DNA of 64,000 nt from Nocardiopsis composta. GTDB lineage: Bacteria; Actinomycetota; Actinomycetes; Streptosporangiales; Streptosporangiaceae. The DNA is taken from NCBI RefSeq assembly GCF_014200805.1, contig NZ_JACHDB010000002.1, forward strand, positions 558,001 through 622,000. The letters are read 5' to 3'. Position 1 is the first letter of the stretch; each line of letters opens with the position of its first letter. Below the pieces are notes generated by a model, which made no database searches, was not told the DNA's origin, and saw only the letters and a program-made list of their open reading frames with translations. Below are positions 1 through 8,429 of this stretch, piece by piece. A program made the position numbers and the translations under genes.

Positions 1-831
1 CCAGGTTCCCGCGCAGTCCAGCAGGACCGCGGAGCCGGCGGCCGCGGCGCGGTCCAGGGCGCCCGCGGCGTCCAGCGTCTCCTCGGTGGCCCACCAGCAG
101 GGGCGGCGGGCGCGGTGCGCGGCGACCCGCGCGGCCCAGTCCGCGTCGCCCTCGGGGCCCGGGCCGGTGGCGACGTAGACGACCTCGGGTTCGGCGAGCA
201 GCCGCCGCTCCGCCTCGGCGGACTTCCCGGACCGGGCCCCGCCGGTGACCAGGACGCGGTGCGGCCGCCGGGCGGCCCGCTCCCGGAAGGCGGCGGGGGC
301 GTCCGCGGCGGAGGCGCCGGGGGAGTCCTGGCGGGAGGCGCCCGGGACGATGTCCAGGGTGTCGCCGTCGGCCACCGCCTCGGCTCCCCAGAGCGCGGCC
401 CGCCGGGCGAACTCGGCGGGGGAGTGCACCCGGTGCCCGCCGCCGACCACGACCGCCCGGGACCGGGCGTCCAGGACCCCGGAGCGGCGCAGCGCACCGA
501 GCAGCTCGGGGTGCGCGGCGTCGACCAGGGCCAGGTCGACCCGGCCGCCCGCGGGATCGGGGCGGCCGGCCGCGGGCGGCCCGGCGGGGAGGGCGCACAG
601 CAGCCGGGCGCCGTCCGGGCCCTCCAGGAGCGTTCCGCAGGGCAGGGGCGCGGCGCGGTAGCCGGCAGGGGGCGCGCCCGCGGGGCCGTCCGGGCCGATC
701 GGGACGGTCCCGTCGACCAGCGCCTCCAGCGGGCGGCGCGGCGCCTCGGCGGCGCGGTTGCAGGAGGCGCAGCGGCACCCCGCCGCAGGCCAGCCGGCCG
801 CGCCCGCGGTTCCGGTGAATCTGATTCGCAC
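1..831 (-). CDS. cobU: Bifunctional adenosylcobinamide kinase / adenosylcobinamide-phosphate guanylyltransferase with N-terminal extension (partial)
   Basis: Cobalamin nucleotide-loop assembly: phosphorylates adenosylcobinamide and transfers GMP to it. Reading leftwards from GTG at 831, the frame stays open to the window edge, so the C-terminal part is missing (277 codons present). Residues 197-204 are the P-loop GGARSGKS, followed by VVYVATG, the HRARRP block and LLDCAGTW, all diagnostic of CobU. The first ~190 residues are an extra domain opening RFTGTAGAAGWPAAGCRC, with GGGHRVHS later; actinobacterial CobU proteins often carry such an extension, which resembles a degraded metallo-beta-lactamase/PhnP fold. 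An in-frame TGA at 841-843 limits the start; no good ribosome site is visible, so the start is moderately certain. Confidence 0.88.
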   Translation of the reverse strand, partial: MRIRFTGTAGAAGWPAAGCRCASCNRAAEAPRRPLEALVDGTVPIGPDGPAGAPPAGYRAAPLPCGTLLEGPDGARLLCALPAGPPAAGRPDPAGGRVDLALVDAAHPELLGALRRSGVLDARSRAVVVGGGHRVHSPAEFARRAALWGAEAVADGDTLDIVPGASRQDSPGASAADAPAAFRERAARRPHRVLVTGGARSGKSAEAERRLLAEPEVVYVATGPGPEGDADWAARVAAHRARRPCWWATEETLDAAGALDRAAAAGSAVLLDCAGTW

Positions 832-893
832 GGGCGCCAGTCAACACCATCGCGATGGCCGCTGCCTCCCGTCCGCGGCGCCTCCCCTCTCCC

Positions 894-959
894 GCGCTGG
901 TCTTGGCGCTGTGGCCGTCTCAGCGCCGGTTGAGACGGCCACAGCGCCAAGACCAGCGC
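894..959. repeat. Long perfect hairpin 1 (29-bp arms)
   Basis: Arms 894-922 and 931-959 are perfectly complementary around the 8-base loop GCGCCGGT. The stem contains GGTCTTGGCGC near its base. It lies between divergent genes (cobU and the small ORF at 1093), so it is not an obvious terminator for either. It shares the GGTCTTGG-type motif with hairpins at 1584, 31009 and 37904. Confidence 0.9.
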
Positions 960-1092
960 CTGGCGGGGGCGGGCGGGGCGAACCGGGTAGGGAACGGGCG
1001 TGCGGTCCGCCCCCGGCACGGGGCGGCGAGTAGGCTCGGCCGCACCCGGCGGAGGCCGGCCGGAGCGGGCCGGTGCGAGGAAGGGAGCCCTC

Positions 1093-1299
1093 ATGGCGTG
1101 GATCTGGCGCTACGAGAAGGACGACGGCGAGCTGCTGCAGGACGAGGAGCTGCCCACCGAGGTGTTCACCTCGCGCGGGGACGCCGAGTCCTGGCTGGGC
1201 GAGGAGTGGCGCGGCCTGGCCGAGGCCGGGGTGGGCCGGGTGAGCCTGCTGGAGGACGAGCGGGTGCACTACTCGATGCCGCTCTCCGAGGAGGTCTGA
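1093..1299 (+). CDS. Small conserved actinobacterial protein of unknown function
   Basis: 68 residues, starting MAWIWRYEKDDGE. The ATG at 1093 is preceded by AGGAAGGGAG about six bases upstream; longer in-frame starts lack such a site. The protein is acidic with alternating tryptophans (WIWRYE, SWLGEEWRGL) and no signal peptide or membrane segment. Similar short proteins beginning MAWxWRYE are, as far as I recall, widespread in Streptomyces and relatives, but no function is known to me. It stands alone: divergent from cobU and followed by a GC hairpin. Confidence 0.75.
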   Translation: MAWIWRYEKDDGELLQDEELPTEVFTSRGDAESWLGEEWRGLAEAGVGRVSLLEDERVHYSMPLSEEV

Positions 1300-1338
1300 G
1301 CGGTGCCGGCGGGGGCCGGTCCCGCCGCCCACCGCCGG

Positions 1339-1370
1339 GCAGGCCGTGCGGGGCGTCCCGCACGGCCTGC
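1339..1370 (+). terminator. GC hairpin after the small ORF
   Basis: Arms 1339-1352 and 1357-1370 are perfectly complementary (14 bp) around loop GCGT, 40 bases past the stop at 1299. No T-run follows, as is usual in high-GC actinomycetes. Confidence 0.65.
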
Positions 1371-1520
1371 GGCCCTGGCCCGCAGGGTGCTGTGGCTCTG
1401 GCGGGCGCGGCCGGCCGGTCCGGGTTCTGCCGAAAGCCGCGGGAAGCGCCCCGCCTCCCGCTGGGCCGCGCGGGTGCGCTGACCGCGGCCGGCCGCTGTA
1501 CCCGGCGCATCCGGCGGTCT

Positions 1521-1785
1521 CTCAGAGACTGTTGGGTATGCGGTCGGTCGCTCAGGGTGTTCGGCCGTAGGATGCCCTGTTTTCCGTTGATCTTGGACGT
1601 ATCGACCGGTCAAGGACCGCTCTCCGGCACAGGACCGCGATCCGGGACCGGTCGATACGTCCAAGATCAACGGCGGGTGGGCGGGGCCGCGGGCAGGCAG
1701 AAAAGCGCAGGTCCTCTTCCAGAGAGGGAACGAGCGGCTCGCGGTCCGGATCGGGTGATCGCCCGCATACCCAACAGTCTCTCAG
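1521..1785. repeat. MITE-like element, copy A (best-preserved ends)
   Basis: About 265 bp bounded by a perfect 20-bp inverted repeat: AGAGACTGTTGGGTATGCGG at 1524-1543 and its complement at 1763-1782. The similarity continues inwards imperfectly (CGGTCGCTCAGG against rc of CCGGGTGATCG). The interior carries the hairpin of 1584-1673. It sits between the 3' ends of two convergent genes, and its right terminus overlaps the stop codon of the aldo/keto reductase. No ORF inside. See copies B-G at 36.4-47.1 kb. Confidence 0.85.
1584..1673. repeat. Long hairpin 2, nested in copy A
   Basis: Arms 1584-1611 and 1646-1673 are perfect 28-bp complements; each carries GATCTTGGACGTATCGACC. The 34-base loop contains AGGACCGC twice (AGGACCGCTCTCCGG and AGGACCGCGATCCGG). 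The same loop block occurs in copies B, E (reverse), F and G. Confidence 0.9.
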
Positions 1786-2786
1786 GGGCGGGTGGCCGGG
1801 CTGACGGTGCGGGCCGGGTCCCGCTCGATCTTGTCGCCGAGGATCTCGTCGATCCGGGACATCACCTCGGGGGAGAGGATCACGCCGGAGGCGCGCACGT
1901 TGTCGTGCACCTGCTCGGGGCGGCTGGCGCCGATGATCGCCGAGGAGACCGCGGGGTTCTGCAGCACCCAGGCCACGGCGAGGGCCGCCATGCTCAGCCC
2001 GACCTCCTCGGCGATCGGCTTGAGCCGCTGCACCCGGCGGAGCAGCTCCCGGTCGGAGACGAGGCGCTCGATGTCGCGCGCGCCGCCGTGCGGGTCGGTG
2101 GCCCGGGAACCGGGCGGCGGCGCCTCGTCCGGCAGGTACTTGCCGGTGAGCACCCCCTGCTCGATCGGGGACCAGACGACCTGGCCGACCCCCTCCCGCC
2201 GGCTGACCGGGACCACGGCCGACTCGATGACCCGCCAGACCATGTTGTACCTCGGCTGGTTGGAGACGAGCCGGTCGAACCCCATGTCGTCGGCGATCCG
2301 CACGGCGCGCTCGATCTCGTCCGCGCGCCACTCCGAGACGCCCACGTAGAGCACCTTGCCCTGGCGGACCAGGTCGTCGAAGGCGCGCAGCGTCTCCTCC
2401 AGCGGGGTGGAGTAGTCGAACCGGTGCGCCTGGTAGAGGTCCAGGTAGTCGGTGCCCAGCCGGCGCAGCGAGTCCTCGCAGCCGCGGATGATGTGCTTGC
2501 GGGAGAGCCCGCGGTCGTTCCGGCTCTCGCCCATCGGCCAGTAGACCTTGGAGAAGATCTCCAGGCCGTCCCGGCGCTCGCCCCTCAGCGCGCGGCCCAG
2601 CACCTCCTCCGCACGGCCGCCGGCGTAGACGTCGGCGGTGTCGAAGGTGGTGATGCCGGCCTCCAGGGCGGCCCGCACGCACGCGATGGCGGACTCCTCC
2701 GCCACCTGGGAGCCGTGGGTGATCCAGTTCCCGTATGAGATCTCGCTGACGATGAGGCCGCTGCGGCCCAGGTGGCGGTGTTCCAT
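1782..2786 (-). CDS. Aldo/keto reductase (Kv-beta / YghZ-like family)
   Basis: NADPH-dependent cytosolic oxidoreductase of unknown substrate, 334 residues, the usual AKR length. The AKR catalytic tetrad is readable: D49, Y54 (FDTADVY), K80 (FSKVYWP) and H121 (YQAHRFD). The C-terminal cofactor segment SSAIIGASRPEQVHDN is typical of the family close to voltage-gated K-channel beta subunits. Start ATG 2786 has no ribosome site but has a -10 box TAGGGT ending six bases before it, suggesting a leaderless mRNA. The TGA stop (1782-1784) lies inside the terminus of repeat copy A. Monocistronic; convergent with the ORF at 1093. Confidence 0.92.
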   Translation of the reverse strand: MEHRHLGRSGLIVSEISYGNWITHGSQVAEESAIACVRAALEAGITTFDTADVYAGGRAEEVLGRALRGERRDGLEIFSKVYWPMGESRNDRGLSRKHIIRGCEDSLRRLGTDYLDLYQAHRFDYSTPLEETLRAFDDLVRQGKVLYVGVSEWRADEIERAVRIADDMGFDRLVSNQPRYNMVWRVIESAVVPVSRREGVGQVVWSPIEQGVLTGKYLPDEAPPPGSRATDPHGGARDIERLVSDRELLRRVQRLKPIAEEVGLSMAALAVAWVLQNPAVSSAIIGASRPEQVHDNVRASGVILSPEVMSRIDEILGDKIERDPARTVSPATRP

Positions 2787-2792
2787 GCGGGC

Positions 2793-2798
2793 ACCCTA
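2793..2798 (-). promoter_or_regulatory. -10 box for leaderless aldo/keto reductase mRNA
   Basis: TAGGGT on the minus strand, six bases before ATG 2786, so transcription should begin at or next to the start codon. The same box and spacing precede macR. Confidence 0.5.
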
Positions 2799-2904
2799 AC
2801 CACGGCGGGCCCCGATCCGGGAGAGGATCGGGGCCCGGTGGCGCCGGTGTGCCGGAAAGAGCGTGCGGGAAAAGGGGGAGCGGGACGGTGCGGCGCCCCG
2901 GGGC

Positions 2905-3543
2905 TCAGCGCTTGGCCGATTCGATCGGCTGGCCCGGCTTGACCCGCGGCTTGGGCAGCCGCAGGCGGCGGATCTGCAGCTGGCGGGTGGCGGCGTACAT
3001 GCCGATGCCACGCACGTTGCCGTCGTCCGGGAAGTGCTCGGCGACGTACTTCTTGACCTGCCGGGAGACGAAGACGCCCTCCACCACGATGGTCACCATC
3101 ATCAGCGGCCAGGCGATGTAGGTGACCGGTGCCTGCATCTCACGGGGAAGGGCGATCAGCAGCACGATGATCAGCAGCGAGAAGTAGAGGAAGAACTCGC
3201 TGGCGCTGCGCCGGGAGTCGACGAGGTCCCGGGCGTAGGCGCGCGCGGGCCCGTAGTCCTGCGGGCGGAAGTAGCGCTCTTCGCCCTTGGGGGCCCCGGA
3301 CTTGGCCGCGCTGCGCTGCTGCTCGCGCGCGCGGCGCTCGCGGAACTGCTGGTAGGCCTCCTTGCGGGTGCGCGGAGCGTTCAGCGGGCGGCGCAGATCG
3401 GCCTGGCTTTCGCGGCGCTTGGGGGTGGGAACACCCTTTTTGGGGGTGTATCCCTTGTCCTTGGGGGCTTCAGTAGTCTCATTACCGGCAGAGCCGGCAG
3501 CGGCCGGCTCTTTGGATGCGGAAGCGGAGCGACGTCGGAACAC
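2905..3543 (-). CDS. DUF3043 membrane protein
   Basis: Actinobacterial family of unknown function. I place the start at GTG 3543 (VFRRRSASASKEP), which matches the usual VFRRRS opening and has TACCCT seven bases upstream; ATG 3573 would add ten residues without any signal. 212 residues: a charged N-terminal tail with KGYTPKKGVPTPKR, a basic helical stretch, then two membrane segments around residues 118-160 (FFLYFSLLIIVLLIALP and YIAWPLMMVTIVVEGVFV), and a C-terminal tail with RQLQIRRLRLPKPRVKPG. Divergent from pspA, so the 120-base spacer holds both promoters. Function cannot be inferred from the context alone. Confidence 0.85.
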   Translation of the reverse strand: MFRRRSASASKEPAAAGSAGNETTEAPKDKGYTPKKGVPTPKRRESQADLRRPLNAPRTRKEAYQQFRERRAREQQRSAAKSGAPKGEERYFRPQDYGPARAYARDLVDSRRSASEFFLYFSLLIIVLLIALPREMQAPVTYIAWPLMMVTIVVEGVFVSRQVKKYVAEHFPDDGNVRGIGMYAATRQLQIRRLRLPKPRVKPGQPIESAKR

Positions 3544-3662
3544 ATCCTTCAGGGTAGCCGCTCCCCGCTTCATGGCGACCGCTTGCCAGAGCGCGTAGGG
3601 TTGGTAGTCAGCGCCCGCCGGGAACAGCCGATGTACGGACCGAGAAGGGGACGGCCACGCCG

Positions 3663-4457
3663 ATGAGCGTGTTTCAGCGACTTTCCATGATCTTCAAGTC
3701 CAAGGCCAATAAGGCCCTGGACTCCGTCGAGGACCCGCGTGAGACCCTCGACTACTCCTATCAGAAGCAACTGGAACTGTTGCAGAAGGTCCGGCGCGGG
3801 GTGGCCGACGTCGCCACGTCCCGCAAGCGCGTCGAGCTGCAGATCCAGCAGCTTGAGCAGCAGTCCGACAAGCTGCACAACCAGAGCCGCGCCGCGCTGG
3901 GGCAGGGCCGCGAGGACCTCGCCCGCGAGGCGCTGACCCGGCGCTCCGGGCTGCAGTCCCAGATCGACGGGCTCAAGCAGCAGCACGAGCAGCTGCAGGG
4001 CGAGGAGCAGAAGCTCACGCTGGCCGCCCAGCGCCTGCAGGCCAAGGTGGACGCCTTCCGGACCCGCAAGGAGACGATCAAGGCCACCTACACCGCGGCC
4101 CAGGCGCAGACCCAGATCAGCGAGGCCTTCTCCGGCATCTCCGAGGAGATGGGCGACGTCGGCATGGCGGTGCAGCGGGCGGAGGACAAGACCGCCGAGA
4201 TGCAGGCCCGGGCCGGCGCGGTCGACGAGCTGCTCGCCTCCGGCGCGCTGGACGACGTCACCGGCTCCTCCAAGGACGACATCCAGTCCGAGCTGGACCG
4301 GATGGCCAGCACCAGCGGGGTCGAGCTGGAGCTGGAGCAGATGAAGCAGGAGCTGGGCCAGGGGAGCGGCGGCTCCACCCCGCAGATCGAGGGCGGCTCG
4401 GCCTCCGGCGGCCAGAACAACCAGGTGCAGCCCTACCGCCAGGGGGAGGGCGCATGA
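3663..4457 (+). CDS. pspA: PspA/IM30 family envelope-stress protein
   Basis: Peripheral inner-membrane protein that assembles into ESCRT-III-like scaffolds and helps keep the membrane tight under stress. 264 residues, almost wholly helical and coiled-coil: it opens MSVFQRLSMIFKSKANKAL, the amphipathic helix of the family, continues with EDPRETLDYSYQKQLELLQK and long Gln/Glu/Lys heptads, and ends in a Gly/Ser/Gln-rich tail (from about residue 235). Start ATG 3663. The stop overlaps the pspAA start by four bases (ATGA). With pspAA, htpX and pspAB it forms the actinobacterial Psp set, which lacks PspB/PspC. Confidence 0.93.
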   Translation: MSVFQRLSMIFKSKANKALDSVEDPRETLDYSYQKQLELLQKVRRGVADVATSRKRVELQIQQLEQQSDKLHNQSRAALGQGREDLAREALTRRSGLQSQIDGLKQQHEQLQGEEQKLTLAAQRLQAKVDAFRTRKETIKATYTAAQAQTQISEAFSGISEEMGDVGMAVQRAEDKTAEMQARAGAVDELLASGALDDVTGSSKDDIQSELDRMASTSGVELELEQMKQELGQGSGGSTPQIEGGSASGGQNNQVQPYRQGEGA

Positions 4458-4738
4458 TCGTCCGGATCATGGGTGAGGGGCAGATCGACCTCAGCGAGGC
4501 CGACATGGAGCTGCTCAACGATGTCGACCGGACCCTGGAGCAGGCCATCGAGTCGGGCAGCGAGGAGACCTTCCGGGCCGCCCTGCGCGACCTGCTGACC
4601 AAGGTCCGCGAGCACGGCAAGGCGCTGCCGCTGGACTCCCTCGAGCCGTCGCAGTTCATCCTCCCGCATGAGGACGCCACCATGGAGGAGGTCCGGGCCA
4701 TGCTCGGCGACGAGGGGCTCATCCCCGACGTCTCCTGA
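4454..4738 (+). CDS. pspAA: PspA-associated protein PspAA
   Basis: 94-residue acidic protein translationally coupled to pspA through an ATGA overlap. Sequence MIVRIMGEGQIDL, a Glu/Asp-rich middle and a C-terminus DATMEEVRAMLGDEGLIPD match the PspAA family described as a partner of PspA in actinobacteria and archaea. No membrane segment. Inferred role: partner or regulator of the PspA scaffold; the biochemical activity is unknown to me. Confidence 0.88.
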   Translation: MIVRIMGEGQIDLSEADMELLNDVDRTLEQAIESGSEETFRAALRDLLTKVREHGKALPLDSLEPSQFILPHEDATMEEVRAMLGDEGLIPDVS

Positions 4739-4783
4739 GCTCCGGCGGCCCTCCCGGGCGAGCGCGCATCCCCGTGACGGGGA

Positions 4784-4824
4784 GCGGAAGGCCGCCGCGG
4801 CGTCGCACCGCGGCGGCCTTCCGC
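4784..4824 (+). terminator. Strong hairpin after pspA-pspAA
   Basis: Perfect 17-bp arms 4784-4800 and 4808-4824 with loop CGTCGCA, 45 bases after the pspAA stop. It separates pspA-pspAA from htpX-pspAB. Confidence 0.85.
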
Positions 4825-4965
4825 GTGTCCCCGCCCTTCTCTAACCCGGCTCTCACCATGAGTTGCCTAGACTGGGCGGTACCGGGGCAAGCCGGGAACG
4901 GCCCGGCGCCCGCACCCCGGCCCGGCTCCGGAGCCGGGGTGCCCCCGGTCGTAGGAAGGCGCGCT

Positions 4966-5886
4966 GTGGCTGGCTCGAAGTTCATCCCCGATCGCGGGCT
5001 GACCGCCCGAATGGTCACCACGATGGCCCTGCTCGGCATCGTCTACGTCGCGTTCATCATCGCGCTGATCCTGGTCGGCCTGCCCTGGCCGGTGGTGCTG
5101 CTGATCGTCGTGGGCTTCGCGCTGTTCCAGTACTTCACCTCGGACAAGCTCACCCTGTACGCGATGGGCGCGCACGAGGTCACCCCCGAGCAGGCCCCGC
5201 AGCTGCACGCCGTGGTCGACCGGCTGTGCGCCATGGCCGACATGCCCAAGCCGCGGGTGGCCGTCGCCGACACCGACGTGCCCAACGCGTTCGCCACCGG
5301 CCACAGCGAGAAGAACGCGGTGGTCTGCGCCACCACCGGCATCCTGCGCCGGCTGGAGCCGGAGGAGCTGGAGGCGGTCCTGGCGCACGAGCTGTCGCAC
5401 GTGGCCCACCGGGACGTGATGGTGATGACCATCGCCGGCTTCCTCGGCGTGGTGGCCGGCTTCCTCACCCAGATGGGCCTGCGCTTCGCGGCCTTCGGCG
5501 GCGGGGGCAACCGGAACAACAACGGCCCCTCCCCGGCGGTGATCGCGCTGGCCGTGGTGGTGGTCAGCGGGGTGGTGTGGGCGCTGAGCTTCCTGCTCAC
5601 CCGGATGCTCTCCCGCTACCGGGAGCTCTCCGCCGACCGCGCCGCGGCCTACCTGACCGGGCGCCCCTCCGCGCTGGGCAGCGCACTCACCAAGATCACC
5701 GGCGACATGGCCCGCATCCCCAGCCGGGACCTGCGCCAGGCCGAGCCGTTCAACGCGTTCTTCTTCACTCCGGCCTTCTCCAAGAGCGGGTTCAACATGG
5801 GGCAGCTGATCGCCACCCACCCGCCGGTGGAGAAGCGCCTGGAGCAGCTGGCGGCGATCTCCCGGCAGCTGGGCACCGGGGCGTAG
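4966..5886 (+). CDS. htpX: HtpX-family membrane zinc metalloprotease
   Basis: Membrane-embedded M48 protease that degrades damaged membrane proteins. GTG 4966 has AGGAAGG seven bases upstream; 306 residues follow. Two N-terminal membrane helices (about 18-56), the zinc motif HELSH at 141-145, a third ligand E220 (RYRELSADRAA), and two more membrane helices (155-175, 190-212) agree with HtpX. A possible promoter with TAGACT at about 4868 lies downstream of the pspAA terminator. Followed 60 bases later by pspAB, an arrangement shared with Streptomyces, placing it in the envelope-stress response. Confidence 0.93.
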   Translation: MAGSKFIPDRGLTARMVTTMALLGIVYVAFIIALILVGLPWPVVLLIVVGFALFQYFTSDKLTLYAMGAHEVTPEQAPQLHAVVDRLCAMADMPKPRVAVADTDVPNAFATGHSEKNAVVCATTGILRRLEPEELEAVLAHELSHVAHRDVMVMTIAGFLGVVAGFLTQMGLRFAAFGGGGNRNNNGPSPAVIALAVVVVSGVVWALSFLLTRMLSRYRELSADRAAAYLTGRPSALGSALTKITGDMARIPSRDLRQAEPFNAFFFTPAFSKSGFNMGQLIATHPPVEKRLEQLAAISRQLGTGA

Positions 5887-5946
5887 GCTCGCGGTGCACA
5901 CGACATCCCGCCGCTCGGGCGGGCGCAGGAGTGAGGAGCCGCCGCA

Positions 5947-6519
5947 GTGAGTTTCTTCCGGGCCCTGCTGGGCCGCTCGAAGCCGGTCCGCCCCGACCTG
6001 GACGCGCTGTTCGGGCTCCCATCAGCGGCGGTCACCCTGGAGGCGGCGGCCGGGTTCCGCCCGACCGGGACCGGGTCGGTGGCGTTCCGCGCCGCCGAGG
6101 GCAAGGCCTTCGCCGACCTGGAGCGGGAGGTCACCGAGCTGCTCAACGCCGACGACGGCCCCGCGGTGGAGCCGGCGGAGGACGAGTACGGCTACACCTG
6201 GCTGGTGCTGCGGACCCCGGCCGAGGGCGGGCTGGCCGACCTGGTGACCGACATCCACGCGGTCAACTCCTCGCTGGAGGCGGCCGGGTTCGGGCCGTCC
6301 CTGCTCTGCTCGCTGGCGGCCTTCGCCGACGGGCGGGGGCGCCGCGCGGCACTGGTCTACCTGTACAAGCGGGGCACCTTCTACCCGTTCGCGCCGCTCG
6401 GCGGGCAGCGCCGGGACAACGCGCTGGAGCTGCAGCTGGCCGCCTCGATCGGCGGGGACCTGCCGATCGAGAAGGACAAGGGCCGCTGGTTCCCGGTCTA
6501 CGGGGCACCGGGGCTGTGA
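5947..6519 (+). CDS. pspAB: PspA-associated protein PspAB
   Basis: 190 residues starting MSFFRALLGRSKP from GTG 5947, with GGAGTGAGGAG upstream. Soluble and mixed alpha/beta; conserved-looking stretches are LDALFGLPSAAVTLE, YGYTWLVLR and LVYLYKRGTFYPFAP. Proteins of this type are annotated PspAB and commonly follow htpX in actinobacteria. Biochemical role unknown to me; the context argues for envelope stress. Confidence 0.85.
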   Translation: MSFFRALLGRSKPVRPDLDALFGLPSAAVTLEAAAGFRPTGTGSVAFRAAEGKAFADLEREVTELLNADDGPAVEPAEDEYGYTWLVLRTPAEGGLADLVTDIHAVNSSLEAAGFGPSLLCSLAAFADGRGRRAALVYLYKRGTFYPFAPLGGQRRDNALELQLAASIGGDLPIEKDKGRWFPVYGAPGL

Positions 6520-6629
6520 GCGCCTCGGAACACGGTTGAATTCCGTATAGAGGAAATCAATTACCGAGAAGCGGATATTTTTGCCGCTTCCCCCTGGTCT
6601 GCGCGGACCCGGGCGGGCAGACTGGGCAC

Positions 6630-7742
6630 GTGCGTATCGTTATCGCCCCAGACAAGTTCGCCGGCACCCTGAGCGCGATCGAGGCCGCCGAGGCCGTCGC
6701 GCTGGGCTGGCGCGACAGCCGTCCCCAGGATGAGACAGCCACCGTCCCGCTCTCCGACGGCGGACCGGGCTTCGTCGAGGTGCTGCACGCGGCCCTCGGC
6801 GGCAAGACCGTCGCCGAGCGGGTCACCGGCCCGCTCGGCGAGGCCGTCTCCGCCGAGTACCTGCTCGACGGGGAGACCGCCTACATCGAGAGCGCCCAGG
6901 CGTGCGGCCTGCACCTGGTCCCCGAGGACCGCCGCGACCCCGGCCGCACCACCAGCCGCGGCGTCGGCGAGCTCATCGCCCGAGCGGTGGCCGCCGGCGC
7001 CCGGACGGTCGTCGTCGGCCTCGGCGGCAGCTCCACCAACGACGGCGGCGCGGGCATGCTCGCCGCCCTCGGCGCCGCCTCCGGCGGCACCCTCGACCAG
7101 GGCGGCGCTCCGCTGGCGGAGCTCTCCTCGGTCGACCTGGAACCGGCCCGCCGGGCCGTGCAGGGGGTGCGCCTGGTCGCCGCCACCGACGTGGACAACC
7201 CGCTGCTCGGCGAGCACGGCGCGAGCGCCGTGTTCGGCCCGCAGAAGGGCGCCGACCCCGGGCAGGTGCGCGCCCTGGACGCCGCCCTCACCGTGTTCGC
7301 CGAGGCCACCGACCCGCTCGGCGGGCTGCGGGTGGAGCCGGGCGCCGGAGCGGCGGGCGGCCTCGGCTTCGCCCTGCTGCTGCTGGGCGGGACCGTCGAA
7401 TCCGGCGTGGCCCGGGTGCTGTCCGCGGTCGACCTGGACGGCCTGGCCGCCGGCGCCGACCTGCTGATCACCGGGGAGGGGTCGTTCGACTTCCAGTCGC
7501 TGCGCGGCAAGCTCCCGCACGGTGTGGCCCAGGTCGCAGCGGCGCACGGGGTGCCCTGCGTGGTCACCGCCGGGGTGGCCTCGGTCGACCCGGACGAGGC
7601 CGCCGCCGCCGGCGTCACCGCGACCTACTCCCTGGTGGAGTCGGCCGGATCCAAGGAGGCGGCGATGGCCCGCTCCGCTGAGGAGCTGCGCCGCCTGGCC
7701 GCGGCCATCGCCTCCGGCGCGCCGGAGAGCCTGGGCGGCTGA
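6630..7742 (+). CDS. Glycerate 2-kinase (GK-II/GlxK family)
   Basis: Phosphorylates D-glycerate with ATP, feeding glyoxylate- and serine-derived carbon into glycolysis. 370 residues, the family length; starts MRIVIAPDKFAGTLSA and carries the markers PLSDGGPGF, VGLGGSSTNDGGAGML, ATDVDNPLLGEHGASAVFGPQKG and LLITGEGSFDFQS. GTG 6630 has no ribosome site; a CAGACT box ends seven bases before it, so leaderless translation is possible. The spacer 6520-6629 is unusually AT-rich (ATTCCGTATAGAGGAAATCA). Monocistronic. Confidence 0.92.
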   Translation: MRIVIAPDKFAGTLSAIEAAEAVALGWRDSRPQDETATVPLSDGGPGFVEVLHAALGGKTVAERVTGPLGEAVSAEYLLDGETAYIESAQACGLHLVPEDRRDPGRTTSRGVGELIARAVAAGARTVVVGLGGSSTNDGGAGMLAALGAASGGTLDQGGAPLAELSSVDLEPARRAVQGVRLVAATDVDNPLLGEHGASAVFGPQKGADPGQVRALDAALTVFAEATDPLGGLRVEPGAGAAGGLGFALLLLGGTVESGVARVLSAVDLDGLAAGADLLITGEGSFDFQSLRGKLPHGVAQVAAAHGVPCVVTAGVASVDPDEAAAAGVTATYSLVESAGSKEAAMARSAEELRRLAAAIASGAPESLGG

Positions 7743-7901
7743 TGGCGGGGCGGCGGAAGAGGACCTAACCTGGATGGAGCACCACGGCGCGTCCCGCGGC
7801 CGCCGCGGGCGGGAATGCCTTCCCGGGCCGCGGTGTTGAGGAACGCTGAGGAGCACCAGGCCGCCTCGGCGGCCGCCCACGCCTTTTGGAGGAGCTAGCA
7901 G

Positions 7902-8255
7902 ATGACGGTTCAGACCGACGAGGCCACGGCGCAGGGGATCATCCTGACGGAAGACGCGTCGGGCAAGGTCAAGGCCCTTCTCGACCAGGAAGGGCGCGAC
8001 GACCTGCGGCTGCGCGTGGCGGTCCAGCCGGGGGGCTGCTCCGGCCTGCGCTACCAGCTGTTCTTCGACGAGCGCGAGCTCGACGGCGACGTGGTGGCCG
8101 AGTTCAACGGCGTCGAGGTCGTCACCGACCGGATGAGCGCGCCGTACCTCATCGGCGCCACCATCGACTTCGTGGACACCATCGAGAAGCAGGGGTTCAC
8201 CATCGACAACCCCAACGCCACCGGCTCCTGCGCCTGCGGCGACTCCTTCAACTAG
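7902..8255 (+). CDS. erpA: A-type iron-sulfur cluster insertion protein ErpA
   Basis: Carrier that hands Fe-S clusters to apoproteins. 117 residues with the three A-type cysteines: C46 in GGCSGLRY, and C110/C112 in the SCACGDSF tail. ATG 7902 has a strong GGAGGAG ten bases upstream. In actinobacteria this gene usually sits near the respiratory genes, as here about 3 kb before ctaC. Followed by its own terminator. Confidence 0.95.
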   Translation: MTVQTDEATAQGIILTEDASGKVKALLDQEGRDDLRLRVAVQPGGCSGLRYQLFFDERELDGDVVAEFNGVEVVTDRMSAPYLIGATIDFVDTIEKQGFTIDNPNATGSCACGDSFN

Positions 8256-8271
8256 CCGGCCCCGGCACCGC

Positions 8272-8299
8272 AGGGCCCGCGCCGCCGAGCGCGGGCCCT
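8272..8299 (+). terminator. erpA terminator
   Basis: Perfect 11-bp arms 8272-8282 and 8289-8299 (AGGGCCCGCGC), loop CGCCGA, then TTCTCC. Confidence 0.85.
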
Positions 8300-8429
8300 T
8301 CTCCGTGTGCGCCCCTTTCCTCGGCGCGGCCCCGTGCCCGGAGCCGGACAGGGCCCTCCCTGGGGGCGCCGGAGGCTATGTAGGGTGGTTCACCGTCCAG
8401 AATCTCCCCGACTGCAAGGAGCACTTCGA

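Noticed and set aside
894-959. Terminator for cobU or the ORF at 1093
   Set aside because: It lies upstream of both divergent genes, so it cannot end either transcript; listed as a hairpin repeat.
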